A DNA stretch of 64,000 nucleotides from Rutidosis leptorrhynchoides. Taxonomy: Eukaryota; Streptophyta; Magnoliopsida; Asterales; Asteraceae. The translations under genes were made by a program, and so were the position numbers. Location of the stretch: contig NC_092339.1 in assembly GCF_046630445.1 (NCBI RefSeq), positions 80,499,501-80,563,500 on the forward strand, read 5' to 3'. This document shows positions 44,398 to 54,738 of this stretch, piece by piece (position 1 is the first letter of the stretch; each line of letters begins with the position of its first letter). The notes under the pieces are model-generated. The model saw only the letters and a list, made by a program, of their open reading frames with translations. It was not told the DNA's origin and ran no database searches.

Positions 44398-45029
44398 CCG
44401 CAATTCGCCAACCCCTCAAAAAGTTGGAATATTTGTGTTGCGTGCTTCAAGAAAGAGACCACCGGTTAGAGAAGAACTCGACAAAGAGGTACTGATTTAG
44501 ACTCGATTCTTTGTCCTATGTGTAGTGAAGTCATTGAATCGGTGGAACGTTTTATTAACTTTTGCAAAGTCACTATGGATATTTGAGATGGTTTATAAGT
44601 GGTGGGATATGGGCACTTTTGCAAACTTAAGCATAGGTGAAACTATTAAAGATGTTGGTTTGGGAGTTAACATTTTAATGGGTAAAAACATTTTAATGGG
44701 TAAAAAATTGTGGCAAACTATAGAATCAACGTGTGACTATATGTTTTGGCAAGTTAGAAATTAACTTGTTTTTAGCAAAGTAAGATGGAGTAGTTCGATT
44801 GCTTTTAAAGAGACTCAACTAAGAAGTTTTGAATCGATCTCAAATAGATGGAACAAAGGATCGATTGATTGGATGCAATGCATCTAAGATCCCAAAATCT
44901 ATTCGAATTATGTTAGCAGTAGGGATGGAATTGGCTAAGAAGTTAGGCTACAGTCACTTCTTCTTATTAAGAGATTATTTGAAGATATACTCGAGTAGGT
45001 TTAAGGTCAATGTTATGCGAATTTTTGTA
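44398..45029 (+). pseudogene. LINE remnant: C-terminal zinc-binding region of a non-LTR reverse transcriptase
   Basis: Across two frames one can read KVGIFVLRASRKRPPVREELDK, then CPMC...ESVE, then FAKSLWIFEMVYKWWDMG, KLWQTIESTCDYMFWQVRN and RWSSSIAFKETQLRSF. The order (Cys pair, WW motif, W-NRN, then SF) is that of the zf-RVT tail of plant L1-like elements. Several frameshifts are needed, so it is old. The likely 3' remainder resumes after the MULE at 48811-49004. No upstream RT or endonuclease is present. Confidence 0.6.
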
Positions 45030-45038
45030 AATATAGTT

Positions 45039-45315
45039 GACAAAATTTCATTCCTCGTCCCTGAACTTTACATCTACTTTGACTCCCGGTCCTTTTTCTT
45101 TTTTTCGTGCATTCCGCGTCCCTAAACTATGAAAAGAGTACATCCCTCGTCCTCCCGTCTACTTTCTGTCAAAACCTGCCGTTACCCCTTATCAAGTGCA
45201 TGTCATGTAGGGTATTTTTGTCATTGTTTTTTCTTCTTATATCATAAAAACCCCCAAATCTTCACAATTCACTCTTTATTCCTCGTCCCCAAATTTATTA
45301 GGGTTCTCTTTAACT
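45039..45315 (+). repeat. MULE left terminal inverted repeat
   Basis: Matches the reverse complement of 48530-48801 with few differences; ends around the gggttctctt motif just before the transposase start. Confidence 0.88.
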
Positions 45316-45348
45316 TTTTCATTAGACTGCATGTGAAGCTCGTATTCG

Positions 45349-48046
45349 ATGGATTACACAATTCGACCTAAAGATCCTGATTACGATCTTAGATTTATTT
45401 ATGGTGAGTGTCTGTGTATCTTAATTGCATTTTTTGTTCTGTAATTTCACACTCGATATCCTTTTAAACCCTAATTTTGTCTATTTTATTTTGTCTTTTA
45501 TTTTTAACAGGATGTGATGATTTACTATTTACACTAAAGATTCATCATGGTGGAGAGTTTACTGATGCTCCAGGAAGGGAATATGTGAATGGGAAAGTAA
45601 GTTACATTGATTTTATTGACATGGATATGTTTTCAATACATGAGCTTGACCATCTCATTCAGGACCTGGGATATGATGGTTTTAAGGTGATAGTATATCA
45701 CTTTCTTAGGCCTGATAGTGACCTTAATTTTGGTTTAGAACCCTTAGGTTTAGATGATGATGTTAGAAATATGCTTAAATATGTCAAAGAAAGTAGGAAG
45801 AAGAATAGGATTGTGGAAATGTCTGTTTACACAGAACATGAACTCAATCCAAAGGTGATTGTGCCTGAGTTTGTTAGTCCAGCTGGTAGAAGTAAATTTG
45901 TTTTAGAGGAGATAGTTGAGGAAGAGCAAATAACAGTTAAGAATAAACCAAAAGGTAAAAAAAGTAAAGTTGCTAAGAAACTAGTTGTAGAAGGAGCTGA
46001 AGTTTTAAAAGGTAAACTAATTGTTGAAGATGATGAACCATTGGTCGTATCTAGTGAAGTTCCAGTAATTAAGGAATGTGATATTAATGTTGAAGTTGAT
46101 GAACCATTGGTCCCTGCATGTGAAGTTCCAGTAGTTAGGGAAGAAGCTAATAATGTTGAAGATGATGAACCATTGGTCCTATCCAGTGAAGTTCCAGTGG
46201 TTAGGGAAGAAGGTGTTGAAGATGATGAACCTGAGGCATTAAATGAAAGTGATAATGATGATGAAGATGATGCTGAGTTTATTGTAGATGAAGAGAATGA
46301 TATATTTGATGAGTTTGTTGACATGAGAGAATTTGTAAACAATATTGATATTGATGTTGAATACATGGGAAATTCAACTAAACAACCTACTGAAGCACAA
46401 AAGGATGACTATGTTGATAATGAAGATTTTGGTATTGATCAATTTGATAGTGATATTGGTGATGAGGATGACCCTGCTTTTATGAGGAAATTTTTTTTAA
46501 AGAATTGAAGGCACAAGAGCAGGAAAGACCAGCTGGAGTTGGTACTATTAGGTTCATTCATGGTCAAGAGTTTAGAACTAAGGCAGAGGTTACAGAAGCA
46601 ATTAATTTGCATGCAGTTGAGAGTAGAAGGAATCTGGTAATAGTGAAAAATGATAGGATTAGAGTGAGGGCAAGATGTGAGGGTGTTTTTTGGAAAGAAT
46701 CTGGTCAAACTTCAAAAGATGTGGAGGTAGGTGAGACTAGTGGGACCAAATTAAAGGTGAGAAATAAAGTGAAAAAGACAAATACATCCACTACACCCAA
46801 GGAAAAGAAAATAAAAAGCACTTCAACCAATAAAGATAAGAATAAAAACTCACATCATAGGGCAAAGCACATTGAATGTGACTGGGTTTTACATGTGTCC
46901 AAGGAACCTAATGCAGATACATGGGTGGTTAAAACATACAAAGATCTACATGATTGTTTTGAATCAAGAATAATTAGGCAATGTACATCAAAATTACTTT
47001 CTAAACAGTTGGTTGATCATTTACAAACAAACCCAGAAATCCCAGTGAAAGCAGTGAAAGTCCAATTAGAGAAGGATTTGGAGATCAAAATACATCCACA
47101 TAAAGCTTTTAGGACACTTCAAAAAGCCAGACAATTGATAAAGGGAAGCTACATGGATCAATATGGAGAACTGAGAGATTATATACTTGAACTGAGAAGG
47201 TCTAACCCTGGTAGCACTGTTAAGCTTGAGGTAGAAGATTGTGATACACCATCATCAATGACAAGAGTGTTCAAAAGGATTTACATATGCTTGGGTCCAT
47301 TGAAAAGAGGATTTAATGCTATTGGAAGAGATCTTCTTGGGTTGGATGGAGCTTTTATGAAAGAACCAGCTAGTGGTTTTATGTTAACAGCTGTTGGTCT
47401 TGACTCCAATAATAGAATTTATCCTCTTGCTTATGCAATTGTGGAATCATAATGCTACAGTTCTTGGTTGTGGTTTCTTGAATTATTGGCTAGAGATTTG
47501 GATCTAACTGAGATGTCTAATTTCACTTTCATAAGTGATAGGCAGAAGGTACCATTTATACCATTTATGTCATATATTATTTATTTTTAAATGTCTAATT
47601 TATATAGTTTGGTTACAGGGACTAATAGCTACTGTTGGTAAAGTTTTTCCTGTGGCTGAACACAGATTCTGTTTGAGGCACATTCAATAGAATATGAAGA
47701 AGTATTGGAGTGGGGTTGCATATAAGAATCATTTGTGGGCTTGTGCAAGTGCCACCACTGTGCCTCAGTTTGAAAGGAAAATGGCTGAGTTTAAAGAGTT
47801 TAGTGAACCTGCACATATGTATCTTTCTAAAATTCAACCTGCACAATGGGCAAGAAGTCATTTTACAGGTAAAATTGGTCTTTACTTCATTTAGATTTAA
47901 AGTTTGGTACCATTTACAGTTGCATTTTAAGAATTTTTTATATATTCTGTTCCATAGGCCGTGCACATTCAGACATATTGTTAAACAATCATTGTGAAGT
48001 GCTAAATAGATGGCTATGTGAGGCTAGAGACATTGATGTTTATTGA
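45349..48046 (+). pseudogene. MuDR-type MULE transposase
   Basis: Four exons can be read with GT-AG borders: 45349-45403, 45511-47548, 47619-47868 and 47958-48046. Exon 2 opens with the PB1-like domain of plant MuDR proteins (FTLKIHHGGEF-like, YVNGKVSYIDFID), then an acidic tract with about three repeats built on DDEPLV..SEVPV. An 8-T run (46491-46498) shifts the frame. The MuDR DNA-binding region and DDE core follow (LDGAFM, then FISDRQKG, HRFCLRHI). Stops at 47450 and about 47689 break the core, each at a position usually Glu. The protein ends soon after NNHCEVLNRWLCEARD; the SWIM zinc finger and C-terminus are missing. The last segment may thus mark an internal deletion. Confidence 0.85.
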
Positions 48047-48128
48047 TGTTAAAACACAACATTGGCACATTGCTTACTTCAGCATACATTACCAACATTT
48101 TACAATCCCAAACAGCACCATTGACAAC

Positions 48129-48487
48129 TTAAAATACAATAAAGTACAATATAATTCCAACCCAATGAAGAAAAATAATCCACTTTAGTCTTCTTGTTTT
48201 ATCCTTTTCCAATTGAAGCAAATCTTGTTGTGGCTCATCCCTGATAGCGTCAACCCTCGTAGGTGGATCAATCCAACAAAAGAAACCACAATCTGAAGAC
48301 TGCAAATATAAAAGATTACAAAGCATTTAATCAAAACACATTTCTGGATTCGACATCAGAAATAAAATTACAATAAAATTAGTAAAAAATAAAACCTGAT
48401 TTCGACATCTGAAGAAACGCCTATCTGGATTCTTTCGTGTTGTTACGTTCGTTGAGCTGCAAGTATACCACAATTACAATAAACCAT
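48129..48487 (-). pseudogene. GRF-type zinc-finger gene inside the MULE
   Basis: Exon 1 48487-48396 starts MVYCNCGILAAQRT, is broken by a small shift, then continues RKNPDRRFFRCRNQ. After a 96-base intron (48395-48300), exon 2 gives SSDCGFFCWIDPP, a basic helical stretch and a C-terminal hydrophobic helix (WIIFLHWVGIILYFIVF). CxC, G-R-F/RRFF, C and CGFF.W are the GRF zinc-finger pattern. Plant MULEs commonly carry such genes opposite the transposase; a role in DNA binding is likely for the family, unproved here. A single frameshift makes this copy a pseudogene. Confidence 0.7.
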
Positions 48488-48529
48488 CGTTAATTGCTTA
48501 CGACGAGGACGACCTGCGTGCCCGATTTT

Positions 48530-48801
48530 AAGAAAGAGAGAACCCTAATTTGGGGACGAGGAATAAAGAGTGAATTGTGAAGATTTGGGGGTTTTTATGA
48601 TATAAGAAGAAAAAACAATGAAAAAATACCCTCACATGACATGCACGTGATAAGGGGTAACGGCAGGTTTTGACAGAAAGTATACGGGGGGACGAGGGAT
48701 GTACTCTTTTCATAGTTTAGGGATGCGGAATGCACAAAAAAAAAAAAGGACCGGGAGTCAAAGTCGATGTAAAGTTCAGGAACGAGGAATGAAATTTTGT
48801 C
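48530..48801 (-). repeat. MULE right terminal inverted repeat
   Basis: Inverted copy of the left terminus, ending at 48801 next to the 9-bp duplication. Confidence 0.88.
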
Positions 48802-48810
48802 AATATAGTT

Positions 48811-49004
48811 AGTGTATTGTTGCTAACGTAAATATTCTAGCAACCATAAGTGATATCAGTGTATACAATTAGTGAGTATTGGAGTTCTTTGTAAATATAT
48901 ATGATTTGTAAATATATATGATGTACTCTCTGATGGTGGTAAAACTTTGGTGGATATGTTTGTGGTGTTTAGTGACTCTTTGCATAGAATTTTAATGTGA
49001 TTTC
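48811..49004 (+). pseudogene. probable LINE 3' remainder
   Basis: Continues the sequence interrupted by the MULE. It is T/G-rich with a tandem taaatatatatgat and has the look of an L1-like 3' UTR; there is no poly-A tail because viral sequence starts at about 49005. Weakly supported. Confidence 0.35.
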
Positions 49005-51006
49005 ATGTCTTCATTTCCTAAAATTACCAAAACATTTAATCCCTAATTGGCAGAGAGCAGGTTACACACATATGCACTTTGATGCTATCAGATTAGCTCT
49101 TACTTTTCATGGGAGAAAAGGACTTGGAGTAGTCTCTCGAATAGCTCTCCTTGATTCAAGGTTTACAAGATATCAAGATGCTTGTATTGCAACAGTACAA
49201 ACAACTCTGAATGCTGGAACAGTCTTCCTGACTTTCTTTCCAAATTTCAATATGCCTCTCACAGATCCATCACTGTTGACAGCCTTGAAAGTCCAGATGC
49301 AGATAACTGGAGCACCTCAGGTAAACACATATGCTGCTACTCTTCACTACCAAATGGTTTACAGAGTACAAAACCATGCTTTTGACATACCAGTTCCATC
49401 TCACATAAACACAGAAGATGCTATATTTCTTAATATAGATTCAACAGCTACACCTAGTCTTTCCAACATCCCAAAACAAATAACCAAAGAAGCCCTTTGT
49501 GAATTACTCCCTTCTTCTTGGTTAACAAATTATGAATCAATCCACTCCCAGACACAAACAGCCCAATCAACAGATCTAATTTTCCACACTAGATCAGATG
49601 GTCTAGTTGAGATCCGTTTTCCAAAACCAAATATTGTTCAAAATTGTCCAGTGGTTCCCTCAGAACTAAACGTATTAGATTCTGATCCACTAAAAGTTGC
49701 ATATTTTACAAGTGAAAGAAATCCTGTTTATCATGGTAAAGATCCAGTCACAGGACATATATGGTATGATGATTCCATTTGTAAATGCTATCTATGTCTA
49801 AATCATCAAGATGATTCTGAATCTGATGAAGATATAGAAGATCCTCAACCATCTACCAGACGATCAAGAAGAAACCCCAGAACCAGATCTAATCGTATCC
49901 TACAACCGGAATGCAACATGTTTGAACTACAAAACCCATCATATGAACAAGAATTCCCACCTCTTAAACCTTTTCAAAACCCAGAGAAAATCTCTCATTC
50001 ATGGAAAATAGAAGCCCCTGTAGCTATTGACCATCAAGGCAGACGAACTCAACAACCACTTGTTGAGCAAGTGCTTAATTGGCAATCAGAAAATCAAGTT
50101 GCTCAAAATAAAGTATTAAAAAAGCTTTCAGATGACAATGAAAAAATGAAATCTAAAGTTTTTTCCATAGAAGCAACTACTGCAGAAATCAAAGCCAAAA
50201 TTGATGTACTTCATAAAGAATTGATGATGGTGGTTACTACAATGAAAGGTACCATAAATTATTCTGAACTCCTCTCTCAAAAAGAACAAGAGAAAAAAGC
50301 CCTTGAAAACCAGTTATTTTATTTTCAGAATAAACAAAATCAACCCTCATCTTTTCCTTCAAACCCTTTTTCCCCAAGAGTTTCACAACCAAACATCCAG
50401 ATTCAAACACTTCAAGCAAACTCTTCATTCCACCCATCAGTTAACCCGTTCTCACTAAAACCAAAACATACCATAGACTCCAAACCACAAGTTAAACCAA
50501 AAGTACCCAGAACTGAACCAGATGAACCCGATGCTTTTATTGGTGCTTCAACCTCAACCTCAACAGCAAATGAAACCCTTGAAACCATGGCCCTACAACA
50601 AGAAAACCCGATAAGTGCATTTTTGAAATCTCTTACCATACAACCACCAAATCCAAAACCCCATATCAAGCCAAAAAGGCCAATTCCAGAACCATTTGAT
50701 CCATTTCAAGCCTTTGAAGAACTATACATGGCAGATCAAGAAGAACTTCACTTTGATGATCTTGAAACTCCTTACACAGAAACCCACCAAACACCACAAT
50801 CTATAACGTTCAAAAGTTTCACTATTGATGATATTCCTTTTTCGCAATGGCGAGATCGCATGCAACATTTTCTTGCATGGTGCACGGCTGAATTAGAGGA
50901 AAATGATATGCATGAAGTCTGTAGACGATTTGTTGCAAGACTTGAAGGCAGACTCTCTGATTGGTATCATTCTCTTGGTGAATACCGACAGAATACCGAC
51001 AGATAG
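49005..51006 (+). pseudogene. pararetroviral movement protein and capsid N-terminal part
   Basis: Viral similarity starts near 49021, inside a frame open from 48997, so the beginning of the movement protein is absent and the first ATG is not the viral one. Numbering from 48997: 30K-type movement domain about residues 10-170, an acidic and Arg-rich stretch 270-300, a probable coiled coil 365-450, a Pro-rich linker 450-590, and the start of the capsid domain from about 605 (WRDRMQHF...GRLSDWYHSL). The family role is cell-to-cell transport and particle assembly. The frame ends at TAG 51004, directly after an 11-bp tandem duplication (50980-51001) that shifts it; the next viral frame opens about 30 bases later. 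Confidence 0.85.
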
Positions 51007-51038
51007 AAATCCTTTCAGCAAGATCCCCAATTGATCTC

Positions 51039-54000
51039 ATGAATTATATTCACACAGAATTTCTTGGTACTGGAGATCAGATGCTTACTGCAGCTCGTGA
51101 AGAATTTTTGAAAATGAAATGCTGCTCCTTCGAATCAAAACACCTGAATAAGCATTATAACCGAATGTCAAAAAGATTTTATATGCTTGGTGGAATAGAT
51201 GATGTTAATCTCAAACAAGTTTTCTTGAACTCTTTTCCTGAACCTCTGGCAATAGAAGCAACACGAACTATCCAGAAAACAGGCAAGCAATTAAAAGATG
51301 TTTCATTAGGTGTTCTATACCAATTCATTACTGAAGCATTGGAAAATTTTTGTAATCACAAAAAATTTCTCAAATACGTTGAAGAAACTGGCTCTAAGCT
51401 TGGCAACGCATGTGATGACAGAAGATTTAAGATAAAGTGCAAAGATGAAAAGTGCAATTGTTCTTCCAAAAGATCCACAAGATTCAAGAAATACAGAAAC
51501 TACAAGATGAAGCCTTTCAAACGAGGAAAATGGAAATTCCTAAGAAAGAAAAATAAAAATTCTTTTAAAGGGAAAAATCGATGCTTCATTTGTGGCAAAA
51601 GTGGTCATTTTGCAAAGGAATGCAGAAACAAGAAAAAAGATAAATTCATGAAACAAGTCTCGATGATTACAGAAGAAGACTCGTCTGATCATGACGTCGA
51701 ATCTTTATTTTCATTAGATGATGAGCCCAATGATGAAACAATTTTAATGATCCAATTGTCTGATTCTGAATCAAATTGCTCAGAAGATACTTCAGAAAAT
51801 GAATCGATGATGATAGATATTCAAGGAATCTATCCTGTTGAAAGAAGTGTCCCTTATGCACCAGTCCAAATACTCCTTACCCACTATTCAAAACCTCAAA
51901 CCCTTATCGCTTTTTTTGATACAGGTTCTTCTTCAACCATTATGAATCCAGATCTCCTCCCCTCTCATATGTGGCAACCATGTTCTCAAACCTTTCGAAC
52001 AGCTAATAGTTCTTCTCTTTCTATAGAACTTATTAGTAAACCTTTACTCATAAAACTCTTTCCACAATGTATAATACGTCATAGAGTTTTAGGATCTCAT
52101 CTTCCCAATAAAGATTTGTTATTAGGTTTTGATGTCTTAAGTCAAATCAAAAATCTTTCATGGTCAAACCAAGGTCTAAAATATAAGTCTTTTGTATTAC
52201 CCTGGTTATCACTAACCCATTTGCAGGTACACACAATTGACACCAATTTTGGAGAATTTTCAACAAAGATAATTAGTACATCCTGTGCTAATTCACATAC
52301 AGAATTTCTTCAAAAATGCAAGAATCCTTTATGGCAGAATCCAGAGTTTTTCATCAAACTACCTTTCAAGCTCAATGAAGATGTCAATCCAACAAAAGCA
52401 AGCCACCAAGGAATGAATCCAGAAGACTTACAACTTGCAGTCCAAGAACTTTCCCAACTCCAGCAAGAAGGCCTGATCGAACCAACAACATCCCCATGGG
52501 CGTGTGAAGCTTTCTATGTCAACAAACATTCAGAGCAGATACGTGGCAAGAAAAGACTTGTAATCAACTACAAGCCTTTGAATGAATTCCTTGCAGATGA
52601 TAAGTTTCCTCTTCCAAACAGATGGACTCTCTTCCAAAGCCTAACCAATGCAAAAGTTTTTTTCAAGTTTGATCTTAAAGCAGGTTTTTGGCAAATTGGC
52701 ATTTATCCTGAAGAAAGATACAAAACAGCTTTTTGTATCCCTGATCATCACTATCAATGGACAGTGATGCCCTTTGGTCTAAAAAGTGCTCCTTCAGCTT
52801 TTCAAAAAGCAATGATCAAGATCTTTGAACCAATTCTCTCAAGTGCAGTAATTTATATTGATGACATTCTTCTCTTTTCAAAAAATGAAGAAGAGCATTT
52901 AGTACTGCTAAACAAATTTCATTCATTGCTTTTGCAATATGGAATTATGCTCTCAGAAAGAAAGATGATTCTAGCAACAACTCAAATTGATTTCTTGGGA
53001 ATGACCATCAACAACTCTCAATATCACCTTCAACCTCATGTAGCGAAAAAACTACTTGAATTCCCAGACATGCTTTCCACTACCAAGGAAATTCAACAAT
53101 TTCTTGGTATAGTAAATTACATGTCCCCATTCATCAAAAACCTTTCCCATTTAACCAAACCATTGTATGATATGCTCAAAAAGAACCCTCTACCCTGGAA
53201 TTTTCAACAAACCAAAGCAGTGCAACAACTTAAGAGACTAACTGATAATCTCCCTCCCCTCCAAATTCCATCCAATGGAAAAAGAATATTGCAGACAGAT
53301 GCAAGTGATGAACACTGGGGAGCAGTCCTCTTAGAAGAAATTAATGGTAACCGCAACATCTGTGGTTATCAAAGTGGTCATTTCAAACCTTCTGAAACAC
53401 ACTACCATTCTACTTTCAAAGAAATCCTTGCAGTCAAAAATGGTATCAAAAGGTTTGCTTTTCACCTTATTGGTCATAAATTTCTTATTGAAATGGATAT
53501 GTCTTCATTTCCTAAAATGTTACAATTCAAGAACAAGACAATCCCACATCCTCAATTACTCAGATGGGCAGAATGGTTTTCCCAATATGATTTTGAAGTC
53601 AAACACATAAAAGGATCAACCAATTTTCTTTCAAGAAAAGGTGCAGAACAAAGCAATTTACTCATTCCTGTTATAGCAGTTTTACAACCAGATGCAGAAT
53701 CTTCATCTTCATCATCAGCACCTCAATCAACAGTATGGCAAAGAATGGATCAACTCCCACATGAAATCACAGAAAAAATCCTAGAAAAGTCAATTCCTGT
53801 CTACTGTCATGAAACATGGACAGCATATTGGAAAATACTTGCTAGAAAATATGGAAGATCTCCATTTCGAGGAATGACCTTCAATTCTGAATACCCTTTT
53901 CTCAACCTTTTCCACATTCATGATCCATATCACCTTGTCCCTGAAGCAATCCCTTTCTTCCTCAATCTATCCAGGTGTCATTACATTGCAATTGTATTCA

Positions 54001-54569
54001 ATGCACAAGTGATGAACAGATATTTGTTCTTAACACAAGTAGGAAATCCCCAAGATGAACAACAAATGTTTCGAAATACTCTCAAATTCCTTCTAAGATA
54101 TCAAACAATGTCTTATTGGGAATCAATATTTGGTAATTTCCTCACTACATATGTTGTAATTATTTTCCATCAGAACCTGGTCCGATGTTCACAGTCTCCA
54201 AACGGCACAATAATCCATCAAGATTCATTTGTAAAAATCCATGGCTGGTATGGATATAATCTCATCAGTACAAAAGATGTTCACCCAGAACAATGGTTAT
54301 TATTCAAGGTAGAAATGAGTCAGCTCAACGGATTACCTCATACATTCATTGACTCAACATCTTTTCGACAAGCAGATCACCCTCTAAGCCAGTCACCAGG
54401 AACAGCTTTGGATGCTTTTGTTAAGAATACTATTCGTGAAAGAGATTTAATGGAAACCATAATCAATACAGATCCAAACAATCACATGGATGAAACATCA
54501 TCAGAAGAAGAACAGTACAGGCACCCTAGAGATGATTTCGACAGTGATGAGTGGCCGGATACAGATTAA
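51039..54569 (+). CDS. pararetroviral capsid C-part, protease, reverse transcriptase, RNase H and unknown C-terminal domain
   Basis: An open frame of 1176 residues, long for a relic. Capsid part 1-180 with a very basic stretch 145-180; CCHC zinc knuckle (Cys182, Cys185, His190, Cys195); acidic Ser-rich linker 210-260; aspartic protease with DTG at 294-296; RT about 445-665 with Asp545 and YIDD at 606-609; RNase H about 745-870 with Asp754 and Glu795. The last RNase H aspartate, normally just before LSR, is not visible; the segment reads TNFLSRKG. Residues 895-1130 form a domain I do not recognise, beginning LPHEITEKIL, followed by an acidic tail. The listed start is the first ATG of the frame; the true protein is the continuation of the upstream frame, broken by the 11-bp duplication. 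Confidence 0.88.
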   Translation: MNYIHTEFLGTGDQMLTAAREEFLKMKCCSFESKHLNKHYNRMSKRFYMLGGIDDVNLKQVFLNSFPEPLAIEATRTIQKTGKQLKDVSLGVLYQFITEALENFCNHKKFLKYVEETGSKLGNACDDRRFKIKCKDEKCNCSSKRSTRFKKYRNYKMKPFKRGKWKFLRKKNKNSFKGKNRCFICGKSGHFAKECRNKKKDKFMKQVSMITEEDSSDHDVESLFSLDDEPNDETILMIQLSDSESNCSEDTSENESMMIDIQGIYPVERSVPYAPVQILLTHYSKPQTLIAFFDTGSSSTIMNPDLLPSHMWQPCSQTFRTANSSSLSIELISKPLLIKLFPQCIIRHRVLGSHLPNKDLLLGFDVLSQIKNLSWSNQGLKYKSFVLPWLSLTHLQVHTIDTNFGEFSTKIISTSCANSHTEFLQKCKNPLWQNPEFFIKLPFKLNEDVNPTKASHQGMNPEDLQLAVQELSQLQQEGLIEPTTSPWACEAFYVNKHSEQIRGKKRLVINYKPLNEFLADDKFPLPNRWTLFQSLTNAKVFFKFDLKAGFWQIGIYPEERYKTAFCIPDHHYQWTVMPFGLKSAPSAFQKAMIKIFEPILSSAVIYIDDILLFSKNEEEHLVLLNKFHSLLLQYGIMLSERKMILATTQIDFLGMTINNSQYHLQPHVAKKLLEFPDMLSTTKEIQQFLGIVNYMSPFIKNLSHLTKPLYDMLKKNPLPWNFQQTKAVQQLKRLTDNLPPLQIPSNGKRILQTDASDEHWGAVLLEEINGNRNICGYQSGHFKPSETHYHSTFKEILAVKNGIKRFAFHLIGHKFLIEMDMSSFPKMLQFKNKTIPHPQLLRWAEWFSQYDFEVKHIKGSTNFLSRKGAEQSNLLIPVIAVLQPDAESSSSSSAPQSTVWQRMDQLPHEITEKILEKSIPVYCHETWTAYWKILARKYGRSPFRGMTFNSEYPFLNLFHIHDPYHLVPEAIPFFLNLSRCHYIAIVFNAQVMNRYLFLTQVGNPQDEQQMFRNTLKFLLRYQTMSYWESIFGNFLTTYVVIIFHQNLVRCSQSPNGTIIHQDSFVKIHGWYGYNLISTKDVHPEQWLLFKVEMSQLNGLPHTFIDSTSFRQADHPLSQSPGTALDAFVKNTIRERDLMETIINTDPNNHMDETSSEEEQYRHPRDDFDSDEWPDTD

Positions 54570-54621
54570 AATACGTATTTATGTATTTGTGTAATATTAT
54601 GTATGCAATGATGTCATAGTG

Positions 54622-54738
54622 TGGTGTGATGTGTGCAATGATGTCATTAGATCAATAATTGTGAGTGATGTAAGCAATGATGTAATTAGATCAATAATTG
54701 TGAGTGAAGTAAGCAATGATGTCATTACATCAATAATT
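54622..54738 (+). promoter_or_regulatory. three 39-bp repeats with as-1-like paired motifs downstream of the viral ORF
   Basis: Units 54622-54660, 54661-54699 and 54700-54738, with a partial unit at 54601-54618. Each holds two TGATG-type pentamers whose starts are 12 bp apart (54627/54639, 54666/54678, 54705/54717). The middle unit, tgatgtaagcaatgatg, matches 13 of 17 positions of the caulimovirus as-1 element and has the same spacing; two of the four differences are TGACG to TGATG, as expected of CpG loss. The position after the last ORF fits a pararetroviral promoter. No certain TATA box seen downstream. Confidence 0.6.

Larger units (their letters stand above)
45039..48801 (+). mobile_element. 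complete Mutator-like element (MULE)
   Basis: Terminal inverted repeats of roughly 270 bp (45039-45315 and 48530-48801) begin GACAAAATTTCATTCCTCG. Exact 9-bp duplications AATATAGTT lie at 45030-45038 and 48802-48810, the Mutator signature. Inside are a MuDR-type transposase gene (plus) and a GRF zinc-finger gene (minus), converging. Both are damaged, so this copy is not autonomous now. It sits inside the LINE remnant. Confidence 0.93.

Noticed and set aside
45827..46366. Ser/Thr-rich 179-residue minus-strand frame
   Set aside because: Shadow of the acidic, repeat-containing part of the MULE transposase on the plus strand.
50412..50669. Minus-strand frames opposite the viral Pro-rich linker
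   Set aside because: Shadows produced by biased codon composition of the plus-strand frame.
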